The notes under the pieces were generated by a model that saw nothing but the letters and a program-made list of their open reading frames with translations, did not search any database and was not told the DNA's origin. A stretch of DNA of 64,000 nucleotides from Acidimicrobiia bacterium (GTDB lineage: Bacteria > Actinomycetota > Acidimicrobiia > Spongiisociales > JAHEDJ01): contig JARGFH010000009.1 in the NCBI GenBank assembly GCA_029210695.1, positions 1 to 64,000 on the forward strand, given 5' to 3'. Of this stretch, positions 36,951 through 45,384 are shown in pieces (within the stretch, counting starts at the first letter, position 1; each line of letters opens with the position of its first letter). A program made the translations under genes and the position numbers.

Positions 36951-37045
36951 GAAGAGAGCACAGACAGCGCGGCGACCATCATCGTGAGGATCATGCCGGC
37001 CACGACGACAAAAATGACTGCTCGAATGAAGCGCTGGTTTCGCAT
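36947..37045 (-). CDS. 32-residue single-pass membrane microprotein
   Basis: A 32-codon frame begins MRNQRFIRAVIFVVVAG: a short basic N terminus followed by one hydrophobic helix. Its stop overlaps the trmI ATG (ATGA). TAAACT lies 9 nt before the ATG, so a leaderless mRNA is possible. Size and layout resemble the Prli42-type microproteins of Firmicutes, but no homology is shown. Confidence 0.5.
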   Translation of the reverse strand: MRNQRFIRAVIFVVVAGMILTMMVAALSVLSS

Positions 37046-37054
37046 GGGTTGAGG

Positions 37055-37060
37055 AGTTTA
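37055..37060 (-). promoter_or_regulatory. Putative -10 element for the microprotein-trmI pair
   Basis: TAAACT on the minus strand, 9 nt before ATG 37045; no ribosome binding site is present. Confidence 0.4.
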
Positions 37061-37104
37061 GGGCGTCGAGTCGCCTGCCTGGTCGATCAGCCGGCGGCCC
37101 GGGC

Positions 37105-37110
37105 TAACCT
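37105..37110 (+). promoter_or_regulatory. Putative -10 element for the 64-aa gene
   Basis: TAACCT, 9 nt before ATG 37120, with no Shine-Dalgarno sequence. Confidence 0.4.
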
Positions 37111-37119
37111 TGTTCTGCC

Positions 37120-37314
37120 ATGAACCCACTCACGTCCGGTCTGACTCGAACCTTCCGTGGTCTCCGCACCGGCGATCCGCAACTGATCCTGCTGGGCGCG
37201 TCCCTACTTGCTGTTGCCTGGCTCCGCAGTCGCAGCAGTGGGAGGGAGTTGCTCGACAAGCGGACGCTCAAGGTCGGCGAAGGTGTCCAGGTGAAACTGG
37301 CCGAGCCGGCCTGA
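37120..37314 (+). CDS. Hypothetical small membrane protein, 64 aa
   Basis: Starts MNPLTSGLTRTFRG; one hydrophobic helix (LILLGASLLAVAWL, residues 22-35), then a basic C-terminal half. It is convergent with the next gene, three bases away. The upstream TAACCT supports it. No family recognised. Confidence 0.55.
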   Translation: MNPLTSGLTRTFRGLRTGDPQLILLGASLLAVAWLRSRSSGRELLDKRTLKVGEGVQVKLAEPA

Positions 37315-37317
37315 CGC

Positions 37318-37509
37318 TCAGATCCGGTAGACCTCGACGACGGCCTTGCCTTGCTTGCCTTTGCGGCGCCCGAACACAAACGCGAAGACGACGATGGCGG
37401 CAACGCCAACGGCGACCCAGACGGCACTGTTCTTGACGGCCTGCTGGGTTTCTTTCAAGGCCCCTTCGATCTCTTTTGCTTTTGCTTCGATATCCGCACG
37501 AGTGACCAT
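37318..37509 (-). CDS. Hypothetical small membrane protein, 63 aa
   Basis: The N-terminal 28 residues form a charged amphipathic helix (RADIEAKAKEIEGALKE), then a transmembrane helix (VWVAVGVAAIVVFAFVF) and a basic tail. ATG 37509 overlaps the stop of the holin-like gene (TGATG), so the two are coupled. The pattern resembles DUF3618-like partners of holin-superfamily proteins. Function unknown. Confidence 0.65.
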   Translation of the reverse strand: MVTRADIEAKAKEIEGALKETQQAVKNSAVWVAVGVAAIVVFAFVFGRRKGKQGKAVVEVYRI

Positions 37510-37802
37510 CAGCGTGTCGCCCTCCAGATGATGAGGCCGGCGGTTCCCCCGAGCACCAGGGTTGAAATCAGATAGGCAAGAGCCTTCCAGAGATCCCCGT
37601 CCGGGAGCACCATGACCAGTAGTAATGCCAGAGCGATGCCGAGAAAGATGGCGCCGAACGCAAACAAGGCACCCGCCGCCAGGCCCATGCCCGCAACGCG
37701 TCCCAGCCGCTTGGCCGGTTCAATCGTCTCTTGCATGAGGTACTGCTTCGAGAGGTCGGTCAGTTCCGTGACCAGCTGCGGGAGTTCTTTCGGGCCGCTC
37801 AT
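37509..37802 (-). CDS. Phage-holin-family/DUF1469-like membrane protein
   Basis: A 97-residue protein with a helical N terminus (LPQLVTELTDLSKQYL) and two transmembrane helices (GMGLAAGALFAFGAIFLGIA and ALAYLISTLVLGGTAGLII). This layout matches the holin superfamily III/DUF1469 group of actinobacteria, which are cell-envelope proteins rather than phage holins. TAGCCT lies 8 nt upstream of the ATG. Confidence 0.75.
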   Translation of the reverse strand: MSGPKELPQLVTELTDLSKQYLMQETIEPAKRLGRVAGMGLAAGALFAFGAIFLGIALALLLVMVLPDGDLWKALAYLISTLVLGGTAGLIIWRATR

Positions 37803-37810
37803 GATGACTC

Positions 37811-37816
37811 AGGCTA
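37811..37816 (-). promoter_or_regulatory. Putative -10 element for the holin-like gene
   Basis: TAGCCT on the minus strand, 8 nt before ATG 37802. Confidence 0.4.
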
Positions 37817-37902
37817 CTTTCTCGATGCCGCCGGGGCGCAATCCGCACTTGGTGCGCGGAGGCCCAAGACGGGTCTACCGCACACGATAGTGCCCGACGG
37901 TC

Positions 37903-37908
37903 TAGCCT
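37903..37908 (+). promoter_or_regulatory. Putative -10 element for the MFS transporter
   Basis: TAGCCT, 11 nt before ATG 37920, identical to the hexamer upstream of ispH. Confidence 0.4.
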
Positions 37909-37919
37909 GCCCCCTCAGT

Positions 37920-39188
37920 ATGAGAGGCGAGATCTGGACACAACGATCGCGCCCGAGCCGGGGTCGCCATCGAGCGCCTGCCGGACTCGGCGCGCGTTTC
38001 AACGCTCTTTGGGCCGGACAAACGATCTCACAACTCGGCGATTACATCGCCTATTTCACGATCCCGGCCTTCGTCAGATTCCTGATTTCCGATCAACCGT
38101 CAGATTTCGGCCTCATCTACGCGGCAGAGAGCTTCCCGACCTTCCTGGTCGGCGTACTCGCCGGAGTTCTGTTGGATCGACTGCGTCTGCGTTCCGTCCT
38201 GATTGTCTCGGATCTCATCCGGGCCGGTGCATTTCTGGTCCTGGCCAGGTTGGCAGCCGGCGCTCCCCCCGATCTGCCGGCGTTGCTGGCTATCTCATTC
38301 CTCGTGGGAACGTTCGCAGCCACGTTCACGAGTGCTCTGTTCGCATTCGTTCCCTTGATCGTTAGGCCGGATCAGCTGGGCACTGCCAACGCCCGGGTTG
38401 CTCTCAGCCAACAGGTCGCCTTCGTCGTCGGCCCTGCTCTCGGTGGCCTCATCGTCGGCTGGTGGGACTACTCCACCGCATTCACGCTCAATGCACTCAC
38501 CTTCGTCGTTTCGGCGCTCTCGCTCGCGCTCGTCGGGCCTGTGAAGCGCTCTCTGCAAACGGTCCACGGCGGCTATTGGGCTGAGGCGAGAGAGGGCTTC
38601 TCGTTCTTGTGGGAAGAGCGGCGCTTGCGACTCCTGACGGGCGCCGGAGCCATCACCAACTTCGTGGCGGGGTTCCTCGAAGCAATCATCATCCTGATCG
38701 GAGCCGACTACTTCGGAATGACCGACAGCCAGGAGGTGAGCCTCTTGTTCGTCGCCGCAGGCGTGGGTGGTGTCCTGGGAGCGCTCAGTGCAGGAAGCGC
38801 AGGGAAGATCCTCGGATTGGGGAGGACGCTCGTGACGGGAATGCTGGTGTTCGGTACCGGGTTCGCCGTGTTGACCCTGACAGTTTCGCGATGGTCGATC
38901 CTCCTGGTGTTGACGGTCACCTTCCTCGGCCTTTCCTGGATCAACGTCCCGCTCATCACGATGCGACAGCTCTATACGCCCGATCACCTGCTCGGGCGGG
39001 TCACCTCGGCTTCTCGCGCCGTCATGTGGAGCACTTTGCCGTTGGGATCGCTGATCGGCACCTGGATAGCCGATCGCCTCAGTATCGTGACCGTTGCGCG
39101 GGTCGAACCTCTGTTCATCATCGCATTCGGGTTGTACCTCGTGTTTACGCCAATCTGGACCGCCACCAACGAACGAACAGCGTTCTAG
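37920..39188 (+). CDS. MFS transporter (EntS-like exporter family)
   Basis: A 422-residue membrane protein with about 12 hydrophobic segments. The N-terminal FNALWAGQTISQLGDYI and the loop VLLDRLRLRSVLIVSDLIRAG (a variant of MFS motif A) place it in the MFS_3/EntS-type exporter group. The substrate is unknown; relatives export siderophores or drugs. ATG 37920 starts the protein; the longer frame to 37731 lies in the divergent holin-like gene. Confidence 0.9.
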   Translation: MRGEIWTQRSRPSRGRHRAPAGLGARFNALWAGQTISQLGDYIAYFTIPAFVRFLISDQPSDFGLIYAAESFPTFLVGVLAGVLLDRLRLRSVLIVSDLIRAGAFLVLARLAAGAPPDLPALLAISFLVGTFAATFTSALFAFVPLIVRPDQLGTANARVALSQQVAFVVGPALGGLIVGWWDYSTAFTLNALTFVVSALSLALVGPVKRSLQTVHGGYWAEAREGFSFLWEERRLRLLTGAGAITNFVAGFLEAIIILIGADYFGMTDSQEVSLLFVAAGVGGVLGALSAGSAGKILGLGRTLVTGMLVFGTGFAVLTLTVSRWSILLVLTVTFLGLSWINVPLITMRQLYTPDHLLGRVTSASRAVMWSTLPLGSLIGTWIADRLSIVTVARVEPLFIIAFGLYLVFTPIWTATNERTAF

Positions 39189-39268
39189 CCCGGCACCCTG
39201 TTCGAACGCTCGATCAGAACCCAGAACCCACGAATCGAGAACGCCAACCTTGATCCCAAGGAGGATCC

Positions 39269-40885
39269 GTGCAGACGACTCACAAGGTTTTCAATCAGCC
39301 GCTGCCACTCGTCGACTACAACCTCTTCACAAGCGATCGGGCGCTTTCCGGGCATCTGGCCCGGTACCCGGTTCAATGGTCAACTGAGAGCTTCGTCGAG
39401 TTCGGCGCCAGAATCGGCTCAGCGGAAGTGATCGAGTGGGGATTCCAGGCCAACCGATCTGACCCGGTCCTCCATACCCACGATCCGGTCGGGAACCGTG
39501 TCGATGAGGTCGTCTTCCACCCCGCCTATCACTCTTTGATGGCGCTCTCTATGGAGTACGGCTTACATTCCCTGCCGTGGGAGGGAGAACCGGGTGCATA
39601 TGTGGCACGAGCCACCCTCTTCTCTCTGATGGCACAAATCGAGGCCGGCCACGGTTGTCCGATCTCGATGACCACCTCCGTGGTCCCCAGCCTCCGTAAA
39701 CAACCCGACCTCGCCGCCCGGTGGGAGCAGCGCCTGACCCGAGCGTACGATCCGTCCGCACAGCCGGCGGACCGTAAGACGGGTGTCACGTTCGGAATGG
39801 CCTTGACCGAAAAGCAGGGTGGTTCCGACGTCAGGTCCAACACGTCCACTGCCATCCCCATCGACGGCGGCTACTCGATCACGGGCCACAAGTGGTTCTG
39901 CTCTGCTCCGATGTCCGACGCCTTTCTCGTCCTGGCCGTCGCACCCGAGGGACTCACCTGTTTCCTTCTGCCGCGCTGGACTCCGGATGGTGTGCGCAAC
40001 GGCTTCACTATTCAGAGGCTGAAGGACAAGCTCGGGAACCGATCGAACGCTTCGAGTGAAGTTGAGTTCTACGAAAGCTGGGCTGAGCGAGTCGGTGACG
40101 AAGGAGACGGTGTCCGCGTCATCGTTGAGATGATCAATCACACGCGGCTCGATTGCGTGCTTGGTTCGGCCGGCCTCATGCGACAGGCGGTTGCGCAGGC
40201 AACTCACCACGCTTCGCAGAGAACCGCGTTCGGCCGCGTGCTGGCCGATCAGCCGGCTATGGCTAACGTGCTCGCCGACCTGGCTCTCGAATCTGAAGCC
40301 GCCACCGCAGTGATGCTGAGAGTGGCCGGCGCCTTCGACAACAAGGAAGACGAGCAGGAGGAGTTGTTCCGCCGGATCGCCACCCCGGTCGCCAAGTACT
40401 GGGTCACAAAACGTACACCCGGCCTGGCCTACGAGTCACTCGAATGCCTGGGAGGGAACGGCTACGTCGAGGAGTCGATCATGCCGCGTCTCTTCCGGGA
40501 GAGCCCTGTCAACGCGGTGTGGGAGGGTTCCGGCAACGTTATCGCCCTCGATGTGCTGCGAGCGCTGCGCAAATCACCGGATGTCGCAGAGGCGTTCCTG
40601 GCGGAGCTGAGGCTCGCGCAGGGTGGTGACTCGCGCTTCGATGCGGCCCTCGACCATCTCGGTGAGTCGATCCACGGATTGGTGTCCGAGTCGGACGCAC
40701 GCCGGGTCGTTGAGTCGATGGCACTCCTCCTCCAGGCGTCACTGCTGATCAGGTCCGCACCGCCGGCGGTAGCAGACGCGTTCGTGTCGTCGAGGCTCAC
40801 AAACGACCGGGGCGGTCTCTACGGGACACTTCCCGGCAGTGTTGATCAGCGCTCAATCCTCGAACGGGCGACTCCGGCGATGTGA
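39269..40885 (+). CDS. aidB: AidB-like acyl-CoA dehydrogenase
   Basis: A 538-residue flavoprotein. The N terminus (HKVFNQPLPLVDYNLFTSD) and length match AidB of the alkylation response, which binds FAD and DNA. FAD and substrate motifs include GMALTEKQGGSDVR, ITGHKWFCSAPMSDAFL, and the FGRVLADQP/LECLGGNGYVEES region near the base. It starts at GTG 39269 with AAGGAGG upstream. The function may be alkylation protection or a specialised dehydrogenase. It ends one base from the convergent YihY gene. Confidence 0.92.
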   Translation: MQTTHKVFNQPLPLVDYNLFTSDRALSGHLARYPVQWSTESFVEFGARIGSAEVIEWGFQANRSDPVLHTHDPVGNRVDEVVFHPAYHSLMALSMEYGLHSLPWEGEPGAYVARATLFSLMAQIEAGHGCPISMTTSVVPSLRKQPDLAARWEQRLTRAYDPSAQPADRKTGVTFGMALTEKQGGSDVRSNTSTAIPIDGGYSITGHKWFCSAPMSDAFLVLAVAPEGLTCFLLPRWTPDGVRNGFTIQRLKDKLGNRSNASSEVEFYESWAERVGDEGDGVRVIVEMINHTRLDCVLGSAGLMRQAVAQATHHASQRTAFGRVLADQPAMANVLADLALESEAATAVMLRVAGAFDNKEDEQEELFRRIATPVAKYWVTKRTPGLAYESLECLGGNGYVEESIMPRLFRESPVNAVWEGSGNVIALDVLRALRKSPDVAEAFLAELRLAQGGDSRFDAALDHLGESIHGLVSESDARRVVESMALLLQASLLIRSAPPAVADAFVSSRLTNDRGGLYGTLPGSVDQRSILERATPAM

Positions 40886-40886
40886 C

Positions 40887-41858
40887 TCAGTTCCTACGCC
40901 GTCCGATTGCGATGCCGAGTAGGAGCCCGAACACGCCGGACAGCGCAACGCCTGAGGACACCTGGTCCTTCTGGCGCTGTCTGGGGGCCTGAGCGACCGG
41001 TCGAACTACGGCGCCGGACCGAAGGTGTCCGGCATAGACCTTGGTGAGCTCGGCTCCGAAGAGATAGACCTGCCACATCAAGTTGAAGAAAAAGAGCAGG
41101 ATGGCGACGCCGCCGAGCGCACCCAGCGTGCCCTGATTCCCCACCATTCCGAGAATTGTTCCGACCAGGAAGGCAGCCGGGAGCCCCATCAGGGCGGTGG
41201 CGGCGCCACCACGCCGGGCTGCTCGCCAGGGAATCAGCACCGCCGTCATGATTTGAAATGTCAGGCCGACCACTGCCATGAGCAGCACCACCGAAACAAT
41301 CGGCACACTCCACGCCAGCAGGGTTCGCAGCCAGCTCATCGCATCCGGCACCAGCCAACGATTCATGTATTGGATAGCGGCAACCGCCACCACCGGCGCG
41401 ATGACCAGCACTGCCAGGACGAGCGCCGAGACGAAGGCCACACTCCGTTTCCACAGCCACGCGGTGAGGCCGCTCGTCCGGGCGGTCGGGACGTCGAAGA
41501 TCTTGTTCAACACTCCTTGCACTTGCAGGAAGATGCCCGAGGCTGAGAACACAGTGAGGGTGATACCGATGCCCAGTGAGGCACCAGCCTGGCGCTTGGC
41601 GACTTCGAGTAGATCGGAGATCTGGCTCGCCACAGTTTCGCCTGCGGCAGTTTCGACCTGTCCGACGATGGAGTTCAACCGGCCAACGTCCTCGAAGATG
41701 AACCCGGCAATCGCCACGATGAGGAACATCATCGGCACCAGAGAGAAGAGTGTGTAGAACGACAAGGCGGCGGCGGCGCGACCCGCTTCATCCTCCCCGT
41801 AGGAACTGGCCGCCGCCTTGAGCGCCTCGACCCCTCGCCTCAGTCGTGTGGTATCCAT
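40887..41858 (-). CDS. YihY/BrkB-family inner membrane protein
   Basis: A 323-residue protein with six hydrophobic segments. The N-terminal AAALSFYTLFSLVPMMFLIVA and the FLQVQGVLNKIFDVP motif are family hallmarks. YihY/BrkB (UPF0761) proteins were once misnamed ribonuclease BN; their function is unsettled. A basic, disordered tail precedes a last hydrophobic stretch. TACCCT lies 10 nt before ATG 41858. Confidence 0.9.
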   Translation of the reverse strand: MDTTRLRRGVEALKAAASSYGEDEAGRAAAALSFYTLFSLVPMMFLIVAIAGFIFEDVGRLNSIVGQVETAAGETVASQISDLLEVAKRQAGASLGIGITLTVFSASGIFLQVQGVLNKIFDVPTARTSGLTAWLWKRSVAFVSALVLAVLVIAPVVAVAAIQYMNRWLVPDAMSWLRTLLAWSVPIVSVVLLMAVVGLTFQIMTAVLIPWRAARRGGAATALMGLPAAFLVGTILGMVGNQGTLGALGGVAILLFFFNLMWQVYLFGAELTKVYAGHLRSGAVVRPVAQAPRQRQKDQVSSGVALSGVFGLLLGIAIGRRRN

Positions 41859-41868
41859 GTTGCCAAGC

Positions 41869-41874
41869 AGGGTA
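41869..41874 (-). promoter_or_regulatory. Putative -10 element for the YihY gene
   Basis: TACCCT on the minus strand, 10 nt before ATG 41858. Confidence 0.35.
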
Positions 41875-41909
41875 CCTTTGCGATAGGCCGATAGGCCCGA
41901 GCGTGACGC

Positions 41910-43859
41910 CTATGTTGCGAGTGCTGTGGTCGTCACTTCGACCAGTGTCGGCCCATCGGTCACGGCCAGCGCAGCGGTGATCGCCTGGCGCAGGTCTTCG
42001 GGTCGATCGACACGCCACCCACGAGCACCGCACAAGCGAGCGTATTCGGCGAAGTCTGGATTCACGAGTGACGTCCCCCAGATCGGACGCAGCGCCCCCA
42101 CCTGTTCCCGGCTGATCTTGCCCAGTTCGGAGTTGTTGAGGAGCACGTGCGTTATCGGCATAGAGTATTTCACCGCAGTCGTGAGGTCCGCCAGGTACTG
42201 GCCGAATCCCCCATCACCCGAAATCGAGATGACCTTCCGTCCGGTTCCTCTGGTGGCAGCCCAAGCTCCCATGGCGGCGGGGAAGGCAAATCCGATCGAG
42301 CCCAGATACCCGGACATGAGTACATCCTGGTCGGCTCCAGACTCGAAATAGTGGCCGAACGCATACGTGTTGTTTCCAACGTCGACCGACAGGACCGCGC
42401 CGTCGGGCACCAGCGCAGACAACTCATGGAAGATAGCGGAGGGATGCATTCGTCCCTGTTCGTCGGTGATGGCTCTCCGCCGTTCCTTTTCGACACGCCA
42501 CACCTGCTTTCGCCGTTCGACGTCGAGTCGCTGCTCGGGCCGGTCGGCCTGGTTCAGTCGGGTCGCCAGCAATTCGAGCGTCACTCCGATATCTCCCCAG
42601 ACGGGGATGTCGACGGGGGCGAACTTGCCGAGCGTCATCCGGTCGTAATCAACCTGAATGGTTGGCACCCAATTGGCGATGCCTGAGTGATTTGAGAACG
42701 ACGCCCCGAGCACCATTAGCGCGTCCGCCCGGCCCATTACCGCCGAGGCCACCGGAGTTCCCGACCGGCCGACCACCCCGCAGGCCAGTGGATGTGCATC
42801 CGGGATGAGTCCCTTCGCTTTGAAAGTTGTAATCACCGGGGCATCGAGGAACTCGGCCAGAGCGATGATCTCGGCGCGAAATGGGCGTGCACCGTTGCCG
42901 GCAACTATCACGGGTCGTCGCGCTCCGTTCAGCAGTTGCACGGCTTCGTCGATACCGGCGGCGGGTGGAGAGATCCGATGGTCGGCGACCCTCCCTGCTC
43001 GGGGGCGGGCCGGCGAATCGGTTCGCCCCGGCAGATTCTGTACATCGTCGGGAAAGATGAGGTGAGCCACGTCCCGCTGGACGATCGCATGCTTGAGCGC
43101 CAGCGCCATCAACTCAGTGGCATTTTCCTGACCGAGGACGGTCTGGCTCCACTCCGACACGGCCGCGTAGGCCTCGGCCAGCGGTATCTCCTGGAAGGCG
43201 CCGGGCCCCAGGACCTGAGTCTGGACCTGACCCGTCAGCGCCAGGATCGGAGCACGGTCGACCTTGGCGTCCCAGAGGCCGGTGAGGAGGTTTGTTGCCC
43301 CCGGCCCGGCGATGGCCAGGCAGGCGGCCGGGCGGCCGGTCAGCTTGCCGTATCCGCTGGCGGCGAAGGCGGCCGCTCCTTCGTGCCGGATTCCGAAATA
43401 GCTGAGCCTGCCGTCCTTCTCAGCACGCCGGAGGGCGTCGGCCAACCCGAGGTTGCTGTGTCCGACCATTCCGAACACGGTGTCGACGCCCCAGTCGGTG
43501 AGCACATCGACCATCTGATCCATCAGCGTCGGGGCCTCGTCCGCAACGGGCAACTCCACATAGAGGCCATCCGGGCGCAACTCGACCGGATAGGCAGTCG
43601 CCGCGTCCGTGAATCCCGGCGGTGGCTGTCCTGACACCGGGTCGTATTCGTAGCCGTGCCAGGGGCAGAGCAGGTATTCTCCCTCGACCTGTCCCTCTCC
43701 AAGGGGTCCACCCTGATGAGGACAGCGGTTGTCGAGGATGCCCCAGCCACTTTCGGTCCGGGTAACACACAGGGCGCGACCTCCCGCGCTGACCATCGTG
43801 GGCGTGTTCAACGCCAGATCGTCTGCGTCGAGCTTGAACCACGCCGACGTTGCTGCCAC
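41910..43859 (-). CDS. Rieske [2Fe-2S] domain fused to a ThDP-dependent pyruvate oxidase-like enzyme
   Basis: A 649-residue fusion. Residues 1-102 are a complete Rieske ferredoxin domain with both cluster motifs (RCPHQGGPLGEG and LLCPWHGYEYD). Residues 108-645 are a full ThDP enzyme of the acetolactate synthase/pyruvate oxidase family: the catalytic Glu in RHEGAAAFAASGYGKLTG, the central domain, and the ThDP-metal motif GDGGFGQ…LLNN. GTG 43859 is chosen because GGGGAG lies 6-7 nt upstream. It resembles pyruvate:quinone oxidoreductase; an attached Rieske domain could accept its electrons. The gene follows nfnBA on the same strand, 73 bp away. Confidence 0.88.
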   Translation of the reverse strand: MAATSAWFKLDADDLALNTPTMVSAGGRALCVTRTESGWGILDNRCPHQGGPLGEGQVEGEYLLCPWHGYEYDPVSGQPPPGFTDAATAYPVELRPDGLYVELPVADEAPTLMDQMVDVLTDWGVDTVFGMVGHSNLGLADALRRAEKDGRLSYFGIRHEGAAAFAASGYGKLTGRPAACLAIAGPGATNLLTGLWDAKVDRAPILALTGQVQTQVLGPGAFQEIPLAEAYAAVSEWSQTVLGQENATELMALALKHAIVQRDVAHLIFPDDVQNLPGRTDSPARPRAGRVADHRISPPAAGIDEAVQLLNGARRPVIVAGNGARPFRAEIIALAEFLDAPVITTFKAKGLIPDAHPLACGVVGRSGTPVASAVMGRADALMVLGASFSNHSGIANWVPTIQVDYDRMTLGKFAPVDIPVWGDIGVTLELLATRLNQADRPEQRLDVERRKQVWRVEKERRRAITDEQGRMHPSAIFHELSALVPDGAVLSVDVGNNTYAFGHYFESGADQDVLMSGYLGSIGFAFPAAMGAWAATRGTGRKVISISGDGGFGQYLADLTTAVKYSMPITHVLLNNSELGKISREQVGALRPIWGTSLVNPDFAEYARLCGARGWRVDRPEDLRQAITAALAVTDGPTLVEVTTTALAT

Positions 43860-43932
43860 TTGGTGCTCCCCTCGTTGTGGTTCGACGTTAGCGGGCCCTG
43901 CCTTCATCGATCGGGTCGAGGTGGCCCGTCGC

Positions 43933-45384
43933 TCAGACCTGGTCGAAGTCACCGTTGGTGAGATACCGGTTGATGTCGGCGGCGGCACGGCGTCCGGCCC
44001 CCATCGCCAGGATGACGGTGGCACCGCCCGTCACGATATCGCCCCCCGCCCATACACTCTTCTTGGTCGTGCGGCCGCTCGCCTCATCGGCAACTACGGT
44101 GCCCCACTTCGTGAACGCCAACCCGGGGGCGTTTCGCCTGAGCAAGGGGTTGGCATCGTTGCCGATTGCGATGACTGCCACGTCAACGTCGATCTCGTAT
44201 TCTCCGCCCTCGACCGGGACGGGACGCCGGCGACCGCTGTCGTCCGGCTTCCCGAGTTCCATCTGTTGGAGCCTGGCACTGGTGAGCCAGCCATCGTCCG
44301 TGCCGGAGAAACTCAGCGGGCTCGTCAGCAGTTTGAAGACGACCCCTTCGTCTTTGGCGTGGATGATCTCCTCGACTCTGGCAGGCATTTGCTCTTCCGC
44401 CCGGCGATAGATGATGGACGCTTCGGCCGCTCCAAGCCGGAGGGCCGTTCGCACTGCGTCCATGGCGGTATTCCCCCCGCCGAAGACCGCCACCTTCTTG
44501 CCTCGCACGTCGAAGATCGGCGTATTCGACCCATCCTCGTAGGCACGCATCAGATTGACTCTGGTGAGGAACTCGTTGGCGGAGTACACGCCGATGAGGT
44601 TCTCGCCGTCGATGTTCGTGAATTTCGGAAGGCCGGCGCCGACTCCCAGGAAGACTGCGTCGAATCCGTCCCGACCCAGCAGGGCGTTGATTGTTGTCGT
44701 CTGACCGATGACGGCGTTCGTAATGAACTCGACTCCCATCTGGCGAAGGCCGTCGATCTCAGCCCGAACAATCTCCTTTGGTAGCCGGAATTCGGGAATT
44801 CCGTACACCAGCACCCCGCCCAGTTCGTGGAGCGCCTCAAAGACCGTGACGTCGTGGCCGGCTTTGGCGAGATCGGTTGCACAGGCAAGGCCGGCCGGGC
44901 CCGAGCCGACAATGGCGACCTTCTTGCCGGTTCGGTAGGCCGGCACCTCAATGACGCCGAGATCGTTTAGCCGCTCATAGTCGGCGACAAACCGCTCGAG
45001 TGCCCCGATGGCGACCGACTCACCCTTCTTGGTGAGGACACACGCCCCTTCACACTGGTTCTCCTGGGGGCAGACCCGACCGCAGATTGCCGGCAGCGAA
45101 TTGTCGAGTTTGACGATCAGGGCGGCTTCTGCGAAGTGCCCTTCGGCCACCAGGCTCACGAACAGATCGATCTCGACTCCAACCGGGCAACCATCCATGC
45201 AAGTAGGCGTCTTGCACTCCAGGCACCGCATGGCTTCGAGCCTCGCCATGTTCTCCGTGAAGCCGAGATTGACCTCGCTGAAGTTGTGGGCTCGGTCCGC
45301 CGCTTCTTGTTCGGGCATCCGGAGTCGAGCGATAGCACGACGTTCCCGCTTGGGTGGCCAGACATCGGGGACCTCGATGGTCAC
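43933..45384 (-). CDS. NfnB/SudA-type ferredoxin-NADP oxidoreductase large subunit (GltD-like)
   Basis: A 483-residue flavoprotein of the glutamate-synthase small-chain family. The N-terminal region has two sets of cysteines (CLECKTPTCMDGCPVG and CGRVCPQENQCEGAC) for two [4Fe-4S] clusters. Then come FAD motif VAIVGSGPAGLACA, the NADPH motif VAVFGGGNTAMDAVRTA and the second FAD motif GGDIVTGGATVILAMGAGR. It overlaps the small subunit by 4 bp; no glutamate synthase large subunit is near, so a glutamate synthase role is unlikely. Confidence 0.88.
   Translation of the reverse strand: MTIEVPDVWPPKRERRAIARLRMPEQEAADRAHNFSEVNLGFTENMARLEAMRCLECKTPTCMDGCPVGVEIDLFVSLVAEGHFAEAALIVKLDNSLPAICGRVCPQENQCEGACVLTKKGESVAIGALERFVADYERLNDLGVIEVPAYRTGKKVAIVGSGPAGLACATDLAKAGHDVTVFEALHELGGVLVYGIPEFRLPKEIVRAEIDGLRQMGVEFITNAVIGQTTTINALLGRDGFDAVFLGVGAGLPKFTNIDGENLIGVYSANEFLTRVNLMRAYEDGSNTPIFDVRGKKVAVFGGGNTAMDAVRTALRLGAAEASIIYRRAEEQMPARVEEIIHAKDEGVVFKLLTSPLSFSGTDDGWLTSARLQQMELGKPDDSGRRRPVPVEGGEYEIDVDVAVIAIGNDANPLLRRNAPGLAFTKWGTVVADEASGRTTKKSVWAGGDIVTGGATVILAMGAGRRAAADINRYLTNGDFDQV

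Noticed and set aside
43860-44024. Longer N terminus of the Rieske-ThDP protein
   Set aside because: The extra residues are Ser/Thr/Pro/Arg-rich and antisense to nfnB end sequence; GTG 43859 has a proper ribosome binding site and starts the Rieske domain.
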